Source: Megalopta genalis
Taxonomy: Eukaryota; Arthropoda; Insecta; Hymenoptera; Halictidae
NCBI RefSeq assembly: GCF_051020955.1
Contig: NC_135016.1
Coordinates: 32,371,131-32,435,130, forward strand
DNA: 64,000 nucleotides
Direction: 5' to 3'
A program made the position numbers and the translations under genes. Positions 44,801 to 50,849 of the stretch are shown here, piece after piece (position 1 is the first letter of the stretch; each line of letters begins with the position of its first letter). Under the pieces are notes generated by a model. The model did no database searches, had not been told where the DNA came from, and saw only the letters and a list, made by a program, of their open reading frames with translations.

Positions 44801-46978
44801 CAAATGACGATCTAATAATGTTCCCTCTGGTTAAGAGCTTGAAAGCCTCCCGATTACTTGGAATCTCGATACGGAAATGGCATCGTGGAAGATGTATCAG
44901 GGATTTCGTTCACCATAATGAAAAACATTTCCCCGTGTCGGCGGCAACACCCCTCACCTTCTCGTAATCCTTCTCCAGGGCGCAGAAGGTGCTGCTTACC
45001 GAGCTCCCCTCCGAAGTCGCCTCGCTCAGCTCGCTCCCCTCATCCTGTAACGTGTCATTCCGTCACGCTGACGGATATCCCTCCTATCTCCTTCGTTACT
45101 TTTTCACGATCATTGCTACCTAGCCGCGCCACTGACCGTCGGCCTGTCCGATATTAATCGCGTCACGGCCCTGATAAGGGCCCATGAAATTTACGAGCAA
45201 TTTTTTCGCGACTCCGGCTCTGCCGGCACCCCTAATAAACTACCCGCATTCCCCTGGCATCCCACGAAACTCCGGGAGAGCAACGTTTTTCTTTTCTCTT
45301 TCTTCGACGGCCCACGAGATCGACTAGATATCGGTGACCTCGTTATTGCCGCGTTATCCTGCGGCAGAAACTTTTTATGCGATCATCGACTGGCCCTCCG
45401 TTTTTATTTTGTGCTCGCACGGAGGTTGTTTCGACTTGTTTGATCTCGGACGACATTGTTAGCGAAGATAATTGTCTGACAGATCCGCCCGGCATGGTAC
45501 AGTAAATTCTCTCCAATTGTCCCTCAGCTTGTAAACGAAAATGGACAATTTGGGAAGAAGAGATACCATTATTCGAGCCTCGCGGTTCCTTTTTACGATT
45601 GTTGACAATCGGCAACTATAGAAACGAGCCACAAGGCTCGAATAATGGTATCTCCTCTTCCCAAATTGTCATTTTTTGTTTGCAAGCTGAGAGACAATTG
45701 GAGAGAATTACTTATTTATTATACTTATTTATTTATACTTATTATACTTATAAGCATACTTAAGTATATTTAAGTATACTTATAAGCATACTTAAGTATA
45801 CTAAGTATATTAAGTATATTTAAGTATACTAAGTATTATATATTAAGTATATTTAAGTATACTAAGTATATTAAGTATATTTAAGTATACTAAGTGTATC
45901 AAGTATATTTAAGTATACTAAGTATATTATATATCAAGTATATTTCAGTATACTAAGTATATTATATATTAAGTATATTTCAGTATACTAAGTGTATCAA
46001 GTATATTTAAGTATACTAAGTATTATATATTAAGTATATTTCAGTATACTAAGTGTATATTAAGTATATTAAGTACTTAAGTTTACTTATTATATTTATT
46101 TATTATACTTATTTATTGCTCGATCCCTTGCCGTATTATTTTCTTCATAGCTGCAATTATTGGTAGTTCGTCGATCATAATCATTTCTTCGAAGAAATGA
46201 GAATGAATAATACAATACGACAATAAATAATAATAATAACAATACTACTCATCGAAGGACGGCAATTCCATCTGCAATTTTCTTTTTACTGATGTCGTCC
46301 GCGTACTGGATCGTCAGTTTATGCGATCTTTTTTTTCAAGTTTCAGTGCTTCGAAATTCTTATGTAACTTCGTTTTTGCTCGTATTATGTGTCGCTCTTT
46401 TTTTCCATAAAAATGTTGTATCGGTATTAGTGACGCGGTTAGGTTACAGATACTTGAAATAATTCAATAGAAATAATAACATCGTTTAACTTCTCTGGCC
46501 CGTCTTGTTTTTCTACGTTATCGTCATCCATTGTTCTTATAATACCGCCGGGAACGATAAATTAACATAATAAAATTATGGCGATCATATTCGTTTATTA
46601 GTATAATATAATAAACGTCATCAGAGTGTGGTTCATCGTTACATCAAAGATCGAAAACAAAACACGGTCATCGATTAATTATTAATCGATATGAATAAGG
46701 CAACGGTAGTCTTCACATTGGACGCATAAAAGTATTTTATTGGTAACTAATAAAAGATTATGAAATGATTAAGATATACTTGAACTGATAATTTAACTGT
46801 TGCGTGTAATTGCTGTATTAAATATACATAAAGCTACTAGGAAATATATGATCAGACTAGGAAATTGTCTGCTGAAATGTAAAATAAAGTGTCTCATTTA
46901 TTTATTGATTATTTTTTATATGAACACTTTATATTATGTACTTACGTCCAAGCCAGCATTCATCTCCATGTCCATCAT
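20612..46978 (-). CDS. CFAP58: Cilia- and flagella-associated protein 58 (CFAP58/CCDC147), 11 coding exons
   Basis: Joined minus-strand exons: 46978-46946, 45044-44958, 43935-43807, 43326-43094, 37077-36801, 32377-32145, 29952-29541, 24834-24564, 23778-23264, 22392-22168, 20893-20612. They total 2697 nt and 898 aa without a stop; human CFAP58 is 872 aa. All phases agree and acceptors are AG. The product is almost entirely heptad-rich coiled coil. It matches remembered CFAP58 without gaps across several junctions, including the blocks ERDILGSQLVRRNDEL, HRWRKLE-GSDP, EKLYM and a C-terminal GGGF. The family is a structural coiled-coil protein of motile cilia and sperm flagella, needed for axoneme and midpiece organisation. 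In insects without motile somatic cilia, expression in testis and possibly in ciliated mechanosensory neurons is expected (inference). Introns up to 6 kb carry most of the window's transposons. The next gene, LST2, starts upstream on the same strand. Confidence 0.93.
21283..21353. mobile_element. Fragment of a TTAA element end
   Basis: TTAACCAGTCAGCACATTTC, then CGTGTACTCGTCGTAACGCAAAATG, echoes the left end and GACGAGTATACTCGTC region of the 563-bp TTAA element, with differences. The rest is absent, apparently cut off next to the foldback MITE at 21357. Confidence 0.5.
21357..21573. mobile_element. Foldback TA MITE, hybrid of subfamilies I and II
   Basis: 217 bp. The left arm is subfamily II (TTAATTGTCCCTCAGCTTGT) while the right arm ends with the subfamily I words AATCTGAGCGTCGATTAGGG followed by the subfamily II tip GAGAATTTACT. 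Confidence 0.85.
21600..22025. mobile_element. CAGGGTGTCC-family element, 426 bp, longest copy
   Basis: Perfect ends CAGGGTGTCCCAAAAATGTC and its complement, flanked by TA (21598-21599, 22026-22027). The terminal inverted repeat extends imperfectly through TCTCGCAATCCG and the GTTAACGAGTT/AATAACTCGT blocks. The GC-rich core holds GCTCGACCGCT and GGCTTGGTCGCC words. It lies in CFAP58 intron 10. Confidence 0.9.
22168..22392 (-). CDS. CFAP58: CFAP58 coding exon 10 (residues 731-805)
   Basis: 225 nt, phase 0 at both ends, acceptor GCACAG, donor GTAAAT. It begins GSDPSKFELLKKIQILQKRI directly after HRWRKLE, as in vertebrate CFAP58, and contains DTEKLYMNLREILSNHPGPQ (human EKEKLYMELKHVLARQPGPE). 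Open frame upstream of GSDP is intron read-through. Confidence 0.93.
22646..22840 (+). repeat. TGCGGAT-type interspersed repeat in CFAP58 intron 9
   Basis: Begins AGCGGATTTTATGCATTTAT, has the core CTGTTACATTATTTTCATCT, and ends near TCTGCACAAAGATTCGATG. Confidence 0.6.
23264..23778 (-). CDS. CFAP58: CFAP58 coding exon 9 (residues 559-730)
   Basis: 515 nt, the largest coding exon. Acceptor CCGTAG, donor GTATTT. It encodes the family signature ERDILGSQLVRRNDEL near its middle, then RGEAQYNRRLEDIRLLKLEV and the closing IHRWRKLE. Codon use is GC-rich compared with the surrounding introns, as in all exons of this gene. Confidence 0.95.
23925..24192. repeat. Alternating 79/68-bp tandem repeat in CFAP58 intron 8
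   Basis: The word TAATTAATTG recurs at 23951, 24030, 24098 and 24177, spacings 79, 68 and 79. The sequence therefore repeats with a 147-bp higher-order period made of two diverged subunits. Confidence 0.85.
24196..24262. repeat. AT low-complexity tract
   Basis: TATAATA-rich run directly after the 147-bp tandem array. Confidence 0.8.
24564..24834 (-). CDS. CFAP58: CFAP58 coding exon 8 (residues 469-559)
   Basis: 271 nt, acceptor GTCAACAG, donor GTAAGT leaving one base of a codon. It encodes VEEYLSEVKLKQVEISTYKK, then YRQQQNLFETVRTERNSLNK and LKEDIVAKETSLIKEEF, which are among the best conserved stretches of CFAP58 (human QQQNLYEAVRSDRNLY and LKEDISAKESALVK). Confidence 0.93.
25671..26111. 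mobile_element. Long-TIR TA element, 441 bp
   Basis: Arms of about 145 bp (25671-25818 and 25966-26111) are near-perfect inverted repeats. The tips are CAGAATGTTCCAGG and CCTGGGACACCCTG, flanked by TA. The loop of about 150 bp has no coding capacity. Within CFAP58 intron 7. Confidence 0.88.
26119..26700 (-). mobile_element. Internally deleted mariner, 582 bp
   Basis: Perfect 30-bp terminal inverted repeats beginning TTGGGTTGGCAACTAAGTAA, flanked by TA (26117-26118, 26701-26702). Full-length mariners are about 1.3 kb; this copy keeps only the C-terminal third of the transposase. An AT-rich insertion occurs near 26580-26620. It starts 7 bp from the preceding long-TIR element. Confidence 0.95.
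26189..26551 (-). pseudogene. Mariner transposase C-terminal fragment
   Basis: About 120 residues. It contains the second catalytic Asp in QQDNARPH and the HPPHSPDL motif. At the third catalytic position, 35 residues after that Asp, the usual SDYHLF reads SNYHLF, so the DD34D triad is broken (Asp to Asn). The N-terminal DNA-binding region and first catalytic Asp are absent. Non-functional. Confidence 0.92.
26705..27140. other. GC-richer block in CFAP58 intron 7
   Basis: Open frames on both strands overlap and none has a recognised domain. Probably unique non-coding sequence. Confidence 0.35.
27785..27985 (+). repeat. TGCGGAT-type interspersed repeat in CFAP58 intron 7
   Basis: Begins GACTGCGGATTTTATGCGTT and ends GCATAAAAATCCACAGTTC; both inverted end words are present about 180 bp apart. 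Confidence 0.65.
27990..28980. other. No exon seen in CFAP58 intron 7
   Basis: Mixed-composition intron sequence; short plus-strand open frames at 28331-28558 and 28593-28862 have no recognised motif. Confidence 0.4.
29225..29272. repeat. Perfect 48-bp palindrome
   Basis: AATTTAATTTAAGATG arms pair completely around TATTATATAATA. It lies 270 bp from the CFAP58 exon 7 donor. Confidence 0.9.
29301..29402. repeat. AT-only tract near CFAP58 exon 7
   Basis: About 100 bp of TATATAATAA-type sequence. Confidence 0.85.
29541..29952 (-). CDS. CFAP58: CFAP58 coding exon 7 (residues 331-468), GC splice donor
   Basis: 412 nt after TTGCCAG. It encodes coiled coil including LLREKNILARTKENMSD (human LLRERDILNKNM region) and ends DLARQ. 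The frame continues only four codons into the intron before a stop. The bases after CAG are GCGAGT: a GC donor. Ending here gives phase 0 and an ungapped 30-residue match across the junction to human SDLTQKVLMNMEDIKVRETQ. The nearest GT, three bases on, gives the wrong phase. Confidence 0.87.
30343..30691. mobile_element. CAGGGTGTCC-family element with lost tips and expanded core
   Basis: Both inner arms are present (GAGGTCATTTGAAGTAACTT at the left, AATAACTCGTAAACAAAGCC at the right) but the terminal CAGGGTGTCC words are missing. The core is expanded by a 17-bp minisatellite. Confidence 0.8.
30482..30597. repeat. 17-bp minisatellite inside the transposon core
   Basis: About seven units of GGCTCGACCGCTCGTTG type, with C/T and T/A variants. 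Confidence 0.88.
30700..32144. other. CFAP58 intron 6 remainder, no exon seen
   Basis: A GC-richer part at 30790-31420 gives open frames on the minus strand without family resemblance; the rest is AT-rich. Confidence 0.4.
32145..32377 (-). CDS. CFAP58: CFAP58 coding exon 6 (residues 254-331)
   Basis: 233 nt. Acceptor CTATAG was chosen because the alternative ACAG four bases on breaks the frame. It encodes TAHASMEAANANIATLESL to KEVKQMVNR, with the last codon split 2+1. Donor GTAATG. Confidence 0.88.
32446..32645 (+). repeat. TGCGGAT-type interspersed repeat in CFAP58 intron 5
   Basis: Begins AGACTGCGGATCTTTATGTA and ends CCATAAAGATCCGCGATTC; both inverted ends present. Confidence 0.65.
33326..33888 (+). 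mobile_element. Internally deleted mariner of a second lineage, 563 bp
   Basis: Perfect 26-bp terminal inverted repeats starting TTAGGTCTACCGGAAAGTTC, flanked by TA (33324-33325, 33889-33890). Only the 3' part of the transposase remains. The ends differ from those of the 26.1-kb mariner, so this is a separate lineage. Confidence 0.95.
33488..33817 (+). pseudogene. Mariner transposase C-terminal fragment, DD34D residues kept
   Basis: About 109 residues: DDNARPH, then HPPYSPDLAPSDCHLF, keeping the second and third catalytic Asp residues at the correct DD34D spacing. It ends RWQEVISNDGKYILQ. The N-terminal half is missing, so it cannot be active. Confidence 0.92.
34047..34588. mobile_element. 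TTAA-flanked element, 542 bp (CCCTTAAATGCAT ends)
   Basis: TTAA at 34043-34046 and 34589-34592, with perfect 13-bp ends CCCTTAAATGCAT and ATGCATTTAAGGG. A subterminal direct repeat GCATATTGTTGCCAA occurs near 34056 and 34428. No coding capacity. In CFAP58 intron 5. Confidence 0.85.
34600..36440. other. CFAP58 intron 5 remainder, no exon seen
   Basis: Mixed composition, with a GC-richer part at 34700-35030. Open frames at 35650-36000 run on both strands and show nothing recognisable. Confidence 0.4.
36453..36691. mobile_element. TTAA-flanked MITE, 239 bp (CCCTTTGC ends), copy 1
   Basis: TTAA at 36449-36452 and 36692-36695. Ends CCCTTTGCGCTCGA and TCGAGTGCAAAGGG, 14 bp with one mismatch. It lies 106 bp downstream of the CFAP58 exon 5 donor, inside intron 5. 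Confidence 0.88.
36801..37077 (-). CDS. CFAP58: CFAP58 coding exon 5 (residues 161-253)
   Basis: 277 nt after acceptor TGCGCAG; the first C completes an Asp codon begun in exon 4. It encodes DVTASKQKENLMKEKEKLM and continuous coiled coil to TSDLE, then donor GTAAGG. It aligns with the family's EVTKERDQLLSEVVKLRE segment. Confidence 0.9.
37285..37455 (+). repeat. TGCGGAT-type interspersed repeat in CFAP58 intron 4
   Basis: Begins ACTGCGGAGTTTCATGCGTT; the core is diverged but keeps CAATTTCTATAATTTCTTAA. Confidence 0.45.
38634..39863. mobile_element. TTAA-flanked composite element, 1230 bp
   Basis: TTAA at 38630-38633 and 39864-39867. Imperfect ends CCTTTTAGGTACGGC and GTCGTGCCTAAGAGG. It contains a complete CAGGGTGTCC-family element (39153-39496) and repeated GCCGGCCGC and GTTAACAC words that suggest further nesting. 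The empty site in the neighbouring duplicate supports the boundaries. No transposase recognised. Confidence 0.72.
39153..39496. mobile_element. CAGGGTGTCC-family element, 344 bp, nested
   Basis: Ends CAGGGTGTCTCAAAAATGTC and its complement, flanked by TA. Its core has the GAGGCGAGCTCAGCTGGCGC and complementary GCCAGCTGAGCTCGCC arms. Nested in the 1230-bp TTAA element. Confidence 0.9.
39870..40870. other. CFAP58 intron 4, no exon recognised
   Basis: Plus-strand open frames at 40108-40332 and 40277-40624 overlap in different frames and match nothing known to me. A TTAACCCTTTCGG word at about 40633 and CGGAAGGGTTAA near 41206 could bound another TTAA element filled with AT-rich repeat; unproven. 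Confidence 0.35.
40876..41197. repeat. AT-only tract, about 320 bp
   Basis: TATAATATATTATTA-type sequence with extensive self-complementarity and hardly any G or C. Confidence 0.9.
41215..41422 (-). repeat. TGCGGAT-type interspersed repeat, minus orientation
   Basis: On the minus strand it begins AAACTGCGGGTTTCATGCAT; the inner core is diverged. Confidence 0.5.
42655..42833. repeat. AT-only tract in CFAP58 intron 4
   Basis: About 180 bp of TATTAATATATTT-type sequence. Confidence 0.85.
42866..43072. mobile_element. CAGGGTGTCC-family element, 5'-truncated, next to CFAP58 exon 4
   Basis: Right part with ATTGGCTCGACC, CACTGTTTTTCGTTAATAAC, TTGCATTTTCGCTAAGGAAA and a degraded tip GGGAGACCTTTG before TA. 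It ends about 21 bp inside the intron from the exon 4 donor. Confidence 0.75.
43094..43326 (-). CDS. CFAP58: CFAP58 coding exon 4 (residues 84-161)
   Basis: 233 nt, entering in phase 0 after TTTCAG and leaving after two bases of codon 161 at a GTGAGT donor. It encodes coiled coil beginning TEVQESKALAEGYTETI. A CAGGGTGTCC-family transposon ends about 21 bp past the donor, inside the following intron. Confidence 0.88.
43807..43935 (-). CDS. CFAP58: CFAP58 coding exon 3 (residues 41-83)
   Basis: 129 nt, phase 0 at both ends, acceptor TTTTTTAG, donor GTACAA. It encodes VLRDMKSIDALAPYLNEY and then a coiled-coil segment ending CTQLE, corresponding to the family's region around LHAVMKKSYDNEKRLMAKC. 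Confidence 0.85.
44217..44292. repeat. GATA/TAA microsatellite
   Basis: GATAGATAGATAGATA followed by TAATAATAATAA and a TA run, in CFAP58 intron 2. Confidence 0.88.
44563..44657. mobile_element. Partial third copy of the 239-bp CCCTTTGC TTAA MITE
   Basis: Right end only: AGTGGCTTCGAGTACAAAAG then CTTAAC, matching the end of the copies at 36453 and 62712 with changes. Confidence 0.4.
44958..45044 (-). CDS. CFAP58: CFAP58 coding exon 2 (residues 12-40)
   Basis: 87 nt, phase 0 at both ends, acceptor TTACAG and donor GTGAGG. It encodes an acidic, serine-rich stretch ending STFCALEKDYEK, which lines up with the SAFEEMERDF region at the start of vertebrate CFAP58. It is too short to stand out as an open reading frame on its own. 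Confidence 0.8.
45500..45714. mobile_element. Foldback TA MITE, subfamily II, 215 bp
   Basis: TA then CAGTAAATTCTCTCCAATTG at the left; right arm ends GACAATTGGAGAGAATTACT. Arms intact. The right tip merges into the following AAGTATACT array. In CFAP58 intron 1. Confidence 0.88.
45715..46112. repeat. AAGTATAC-type tandem array, about 400 bp
   Basis: Repeated units of AAGTATATTTAAGTATACT with TATTA or TGTATC spacers, some carrying a TTCAG variant. It begins directly at the end of the foldback MITE. Confidence 0.9.
46946..46978 (-). CDS. CFAP58: CFAP58 coding exon 1 (residues 1-11)
   Basis: A short first coding exon reads MMDMEMNAGLD and ends at a strong GTAAGT donor in phase 0, which fits exon 2. 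The ATG at 46978 has CCATC upstream; a second ATG follows directly. There is no homology to judge such a short N-terminus, so this exon is less certain than the others, but no other phase-compatible start lies just upstream of exon 2. Confidence 0.6.
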
Positions 46979-47058
46979 GATGGTGGTTTGAGGTGTTTAC
47001 AGAAACTTTGTGAAATCAAAGCAAGTCACCAGTTGCACAAACGCAATTAATAAGGAAC

Positions 47059-47069
47059 AAATTATATGC
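47059..47069 (-). promoter_or_regulatory. Possible TATA-like element of CFAP58
   Basis: On the minus strand GCATATAATTTG occurs about 85-90 bp upstream of the predicted ATG, a possible TATA box for a short 5' UTR. AT-rich DNA produces such words often, so this is tentative. Confidence 0.15.
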
Positions 47070-47328
47070 AATTTAAGAAAAAAAAAAATTTTATTATCAA
47101 TCTCTCTTGCAATGTTACATAAATCAGGGCAAATCGTTTAACGAAGCTAAGACGCATAAATATCGAAAGGCCAAGATGCTTAAAACTGTGAAGAAATTTG
47201 ATCGAACGAAATAAAAAATTCTAGGGTTATTATGTTGAAACTATGAAACGAAAAATCTACAGCAAGTGGTAAAAACAACGGTGCGCGAAGGAATGTGCCG
47301 AGACTATTGCAATTTCTCTTGTTGACTA

Positions 47329-47342
47329 GTAACCATGGAAGC
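47329..47342. promoter_or_regulatory. Imperfect X-box (RFX site) upstream of CFAP58
   Basis: The bases GTAACCATGGAAGC resemble the RFX X-box palindrome (GTNRCC, AT, RGYAAC); the first half-site fits and the second has two mismatches. It lies 351 bp upstream of the CFAP58 ATG. RFX factors drive many ciliary genes, so the position is sensible, but one imperfect 14-mer is weak evidence. Confidence 0.3.
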
Positions 47343-47584
47343 ACATTGTGAAGAGATTCTTCGATAGCCTCAGGTGAGGAATCAATACATTCATAGAGAT
47401 TGTTATAGTACACCTGCTGAAGTTCTTTGCAAACATTGACACATGTAAGGAACATGGTAGAAACTGAAAGATATAGTATTATACTTTGTAGTATTTTGAG
47501 CGTTTAATTGCATTTTCAGCACGATTCCGAATTTTCCTACAAACCTCACTTTGTCACAAATTACAACCTTTCGGCTTTAATTTC

Positions 47585-47945
47585 AGCACTCAAAAGTTCA
47601 AAAATTCCCACGAAAATATATTTTAAAATCGATTTGAAGTAATCTCTTTAAGATTCAATCATTTCTCCCGAAGCTATTGATAGGGATTTTTCTATTTTTC
47701 GACATGATCTCGAATTTTTATGCAAACATTGATCATTTCATCGTCAAGTGGGATCTTGCAGTTTCAATTTGAGCACTCAAAAGTTCAAAAATTCCCACGG
47801 ACAATCTCTTAAGACCAATCATTTTCCTCCGAGCGATCGACCGAAACTTTCCGACATTGTCTCGAATTCTTCTGCAAGCCTAAACAATTTAATCGCGAAG
47901 TACGATCTTCAGCTTTAATTTGAACCATTAGAAGTTTTACGATTC
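47585..47945. repeat. Imperfect tandem repeat of about 175 bp
   Basis: The words CACTCAAAAGTTCAAAAATT occur near 47588 and 47766, each followed by CCCACG and later by TCTCGAATTTTTATGC-like sequence; a third diverged unit follows. Confidence 0.6.
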
Positions 47946-49427
47946 TCGCGGGAGATAAAGCGATTTAAAATCTAAAAATCTTAAAATCCGATCACGAGTA
48001 ATATTCCTTAAGCAAAGTTTTAACGTGCTTCTTCCCAAGGGAGTAGTTCGATAAAGATAAGATCGGCGGTCATAGAAGGCACCATATTGAACGAAAATAT
48101 CATTGTATTAATAAAATTGCCATCGTTCATATACATATTAACATTTTACATTGTAACACTTATTCATATATTAATTCTCCCCACTAAGTTCCTCTTAAGC
48201 TCTATCTTACAATACCTGGAGTCGTTCGTAGTACGGAAAAAGAGGCCTATGCATCAGCATTGAACAACAACACCTCTTAAAACACCTTGAATAACAAACT
48301 TTATTTACATTTCGCATCTCAGTCTCTCCGTAACCGAAAGTCCACGGTATCGGAATATCGTTTGAGACATGCTCTCGCGCTTCAATATCCCAAATACTCA
48401 TATCTCTCCGTCTCAGTTTTTCTTTGTTGCATACACACGCTAACGGCGATTTTCCGAGTTACGAAGCCAGCGTTCAAGTTGGATCCTTCGTTGTATCTAA
48501 CAACGCTTTCATCGAGCAGGATAAGTAATCCACTATTTATTTATTATTTTTTCTTAGCCGTACAGAGCGAACGATAAACTTGGATAAATTTTGAAGCCCG
48601 TTTACCGAAACCCCATGCGTTCCCCGAGAGCACAAAATATTCATGACTTTATTCATTCTCGTTTCACGCTTCGACGTTTTCTTTGTCTCGTATCTTCGAG
48701 AAACAGAGGAACAATCTACCGACGCGTGAAACAGAAAATGGCGAATTTTAACCAGCATGGCGGATCGAAGAACAATTACAAACGTTAACTACGTACAACA
48801 GATCCATATGTTAAACTAAAATTAAATTGTACACTTTGTCGTGACGGCGTTACAAATAGCAGTGAAGGCTGCCGAAGCTAGACACAACTTCAAGTTTGTT
48901 TGTATATTTTTTTTGTGCAATTTAACGACATTTTCATTTCGTCGACGACGCTCTGTTTCTCCGATCTCTTCAACAACCGCTCGCATTTCCGAAAAAAAGT
49001 ACGTAGGAAATCGTGGCAATATGCGTGTTTCTCCCTACTTCGTAATCGTTTCTTGGAAATGAAGAACCATGCTTGTGCCGGTCCGACGAAAGATCGGCTC
49101 TTCGAGTTACTTACAATTATACTCGGTTGTGAAATCTATAAATTAAATATGAAGAACGAGGGTCATTTCGTATCGATGAAGGTCGAACGATAAAATGAGG
49201 AAGTCTCGCGAGCAAGTCCCACGTGGAGGTGACAGGTTTTAAAAAAACGATTTGGCTGTTTTCGTATAGTCTTCCGATAAGCCTTCTTAACGATCTTTCT
49301 AGGATATTCCTATGGGATGCAACTATCTTTCTACGGCACGTAAAGAGAACGTTTGGCAGCGGAACATTCCGACATCGGTTTGAGAAACTTCGATCCTGTT
49401 GATTCTAATAGGTGAACAATTACAGTA

Positions 49428-49637
49428 ATGTCTCCCTTACCGACGCTCAGATTGTCCACTAAAATGGATAATTTGAGAAGAGGAGTTACGATTGTGCGAG
49501 CCCTGCGGCTCGTTTTTATAATTGTGGACAATTTATAACTATAAAAATAAACCGCAAGGCTCGAACAATCGTATCTCCTCTTCCCAAATTGTCCACTTTT
49601 GTGCGCGATCCGGGCGTCATTTAGAGAGACATTACTG
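49428..49637. mobile_element. Foldback TA MITE, subfamily I, 210 bp
   Basis: Flanked by TA on both sides, ends CAGTAATGTCTCCCTTACCG and GAGAGACATTACTG, arms intact with AATTTGAGAAGAGGAGTTAC. Confidence 0.9.
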
Positions 49638-50298
49638 TAATCGCTGCATCCAAACCATCGAACAATTCGGAGATACGCTAACGATTCTACCGTTACACTC
49701 GAGTGTACACGATTATTATTTCCTACGGAGAACGAAGATGAATGAAACGTTACTTACAGCGATGGCAGTCTTGACTCTAACAGTTACTATAAATTCAATC
49801 TGAAAGACCTGAAGCTCTAGACACAGTCTTCGTATCGCGAACGTTATTCAGAGATTTACTTTTCGACCCTTTGCAGGGGTTGAAACAATACGAATAGAAA
49901 GGCAGGTAGTTTTTACGGACGAACGAAACGATCGAACGGATCAATAAAATGGATCGAATAATGGATTACTTATTGTTTGCACTCGGCGCAACGAAACCTG
50001 CTACTCGATGCCAAGGAGGACCCGTTTCCCAAAATGGCGAGGGGTCCGGGTCTTTGTGCGGGATGCCATCTTGAACGCGTGCCGCGTCGCCGACGCTTAT
50101 ACACATACACCTGGGCAAATAATACAAAAATAATTCTGAGGTACTCTTCTCTCTCCTCGTAGTTGGAATTTCCTAACTAATTGGCAGATCGCGTTCGCTG
50201 CGACATCGACTCTGAACGCGCACCCTACCGCTGGGGATCACTTTTTTTTTCGTCTCGTCGTCTCTCACTCTCGTATTTCGTTTTTCCCATCTGGTTCG

Positions 50299-50304
50299 CT
50301 CTCA

Positions 50305-50340
<36 letters not shown>

Positions 50341-50345
50341 TTCGC
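50299..50345. repeat. CT microsatellite in a GC-richer block
   Basis: (CT)n interrupted by TTTCT. The block at 49960-50720 is GC-richer than its surroundings and might be a promoter or 5' UTR, but no linked exon was found. Confidence 0.85.
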
Positions 50346-50824
50346 TCTTAACTCATCCCATCGCACGTTTTTCGACGCACAGACTAGCCTGCAACATTTA
50401 GGCACAGGGGAACTCCTGGTTGCTATTACATTGGAACGATATACGCGCGCAGAATTGGAAGAAAGAGCACGTGAAACTGTCAGGCGGGTCCGATTGGTCG
50501 ACCCTCGCGTACGAAACACTCTACGAAAGACCAAATCGAGGACCAACGGGATATCTGCGTGCCCTAAAAGGTTGCAGCGATCTCTATGCATCGATGGGAC
50601 ATTCTCGTTTTCACGGATCGAATCATACCATTTATTTTCATTCCACCAGTCCGACGGGATCGTCTTCGTTCCTTGCCCGATTCTGTCTTAGCTTAGGACT
50701 CGTTTGTCGTCCGTGATTTTCGCAGAAGGAAATTTATGTTTACGCGGTGTCGCTCTACATTTATAGCTAAATATCGATACTCTATGAAAAGAATTTTTAT
50801 CTCGATTTTAAAGAGACCTTCAAA

Positions 50825-50848
50825 TGTGTGTGTGTGTGTGTGTGTGTG
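50825..50848. repeat. TG microsatellite
   Basis: (TG)12 or close. Confidence 0.9.
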
Positions 50849-50849
50849 A

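Larger units (their letters stand above)
47100..49427. other. Intergenic, upstream of CFAP58; no gene recognised
   Basis: A minus-strand open frame at 47455-47180 (91 codons, MFLTCVNVCKELQQ...) was examined but has no known domain or clear splice context. Sequence at 47520-47990 contains imperfect ~150-bp repeats (TCAAAAGTTCAAAAATTCCC). Confidence 0.4.

Noticed and set aside
47180..47455. 91-codon minus-strand frame MFLTCVNVCKELQQ...
   Set aside because: It looks protein-like, but no family was recognised and no consistent splice sites were found; left unannotated as a gene.
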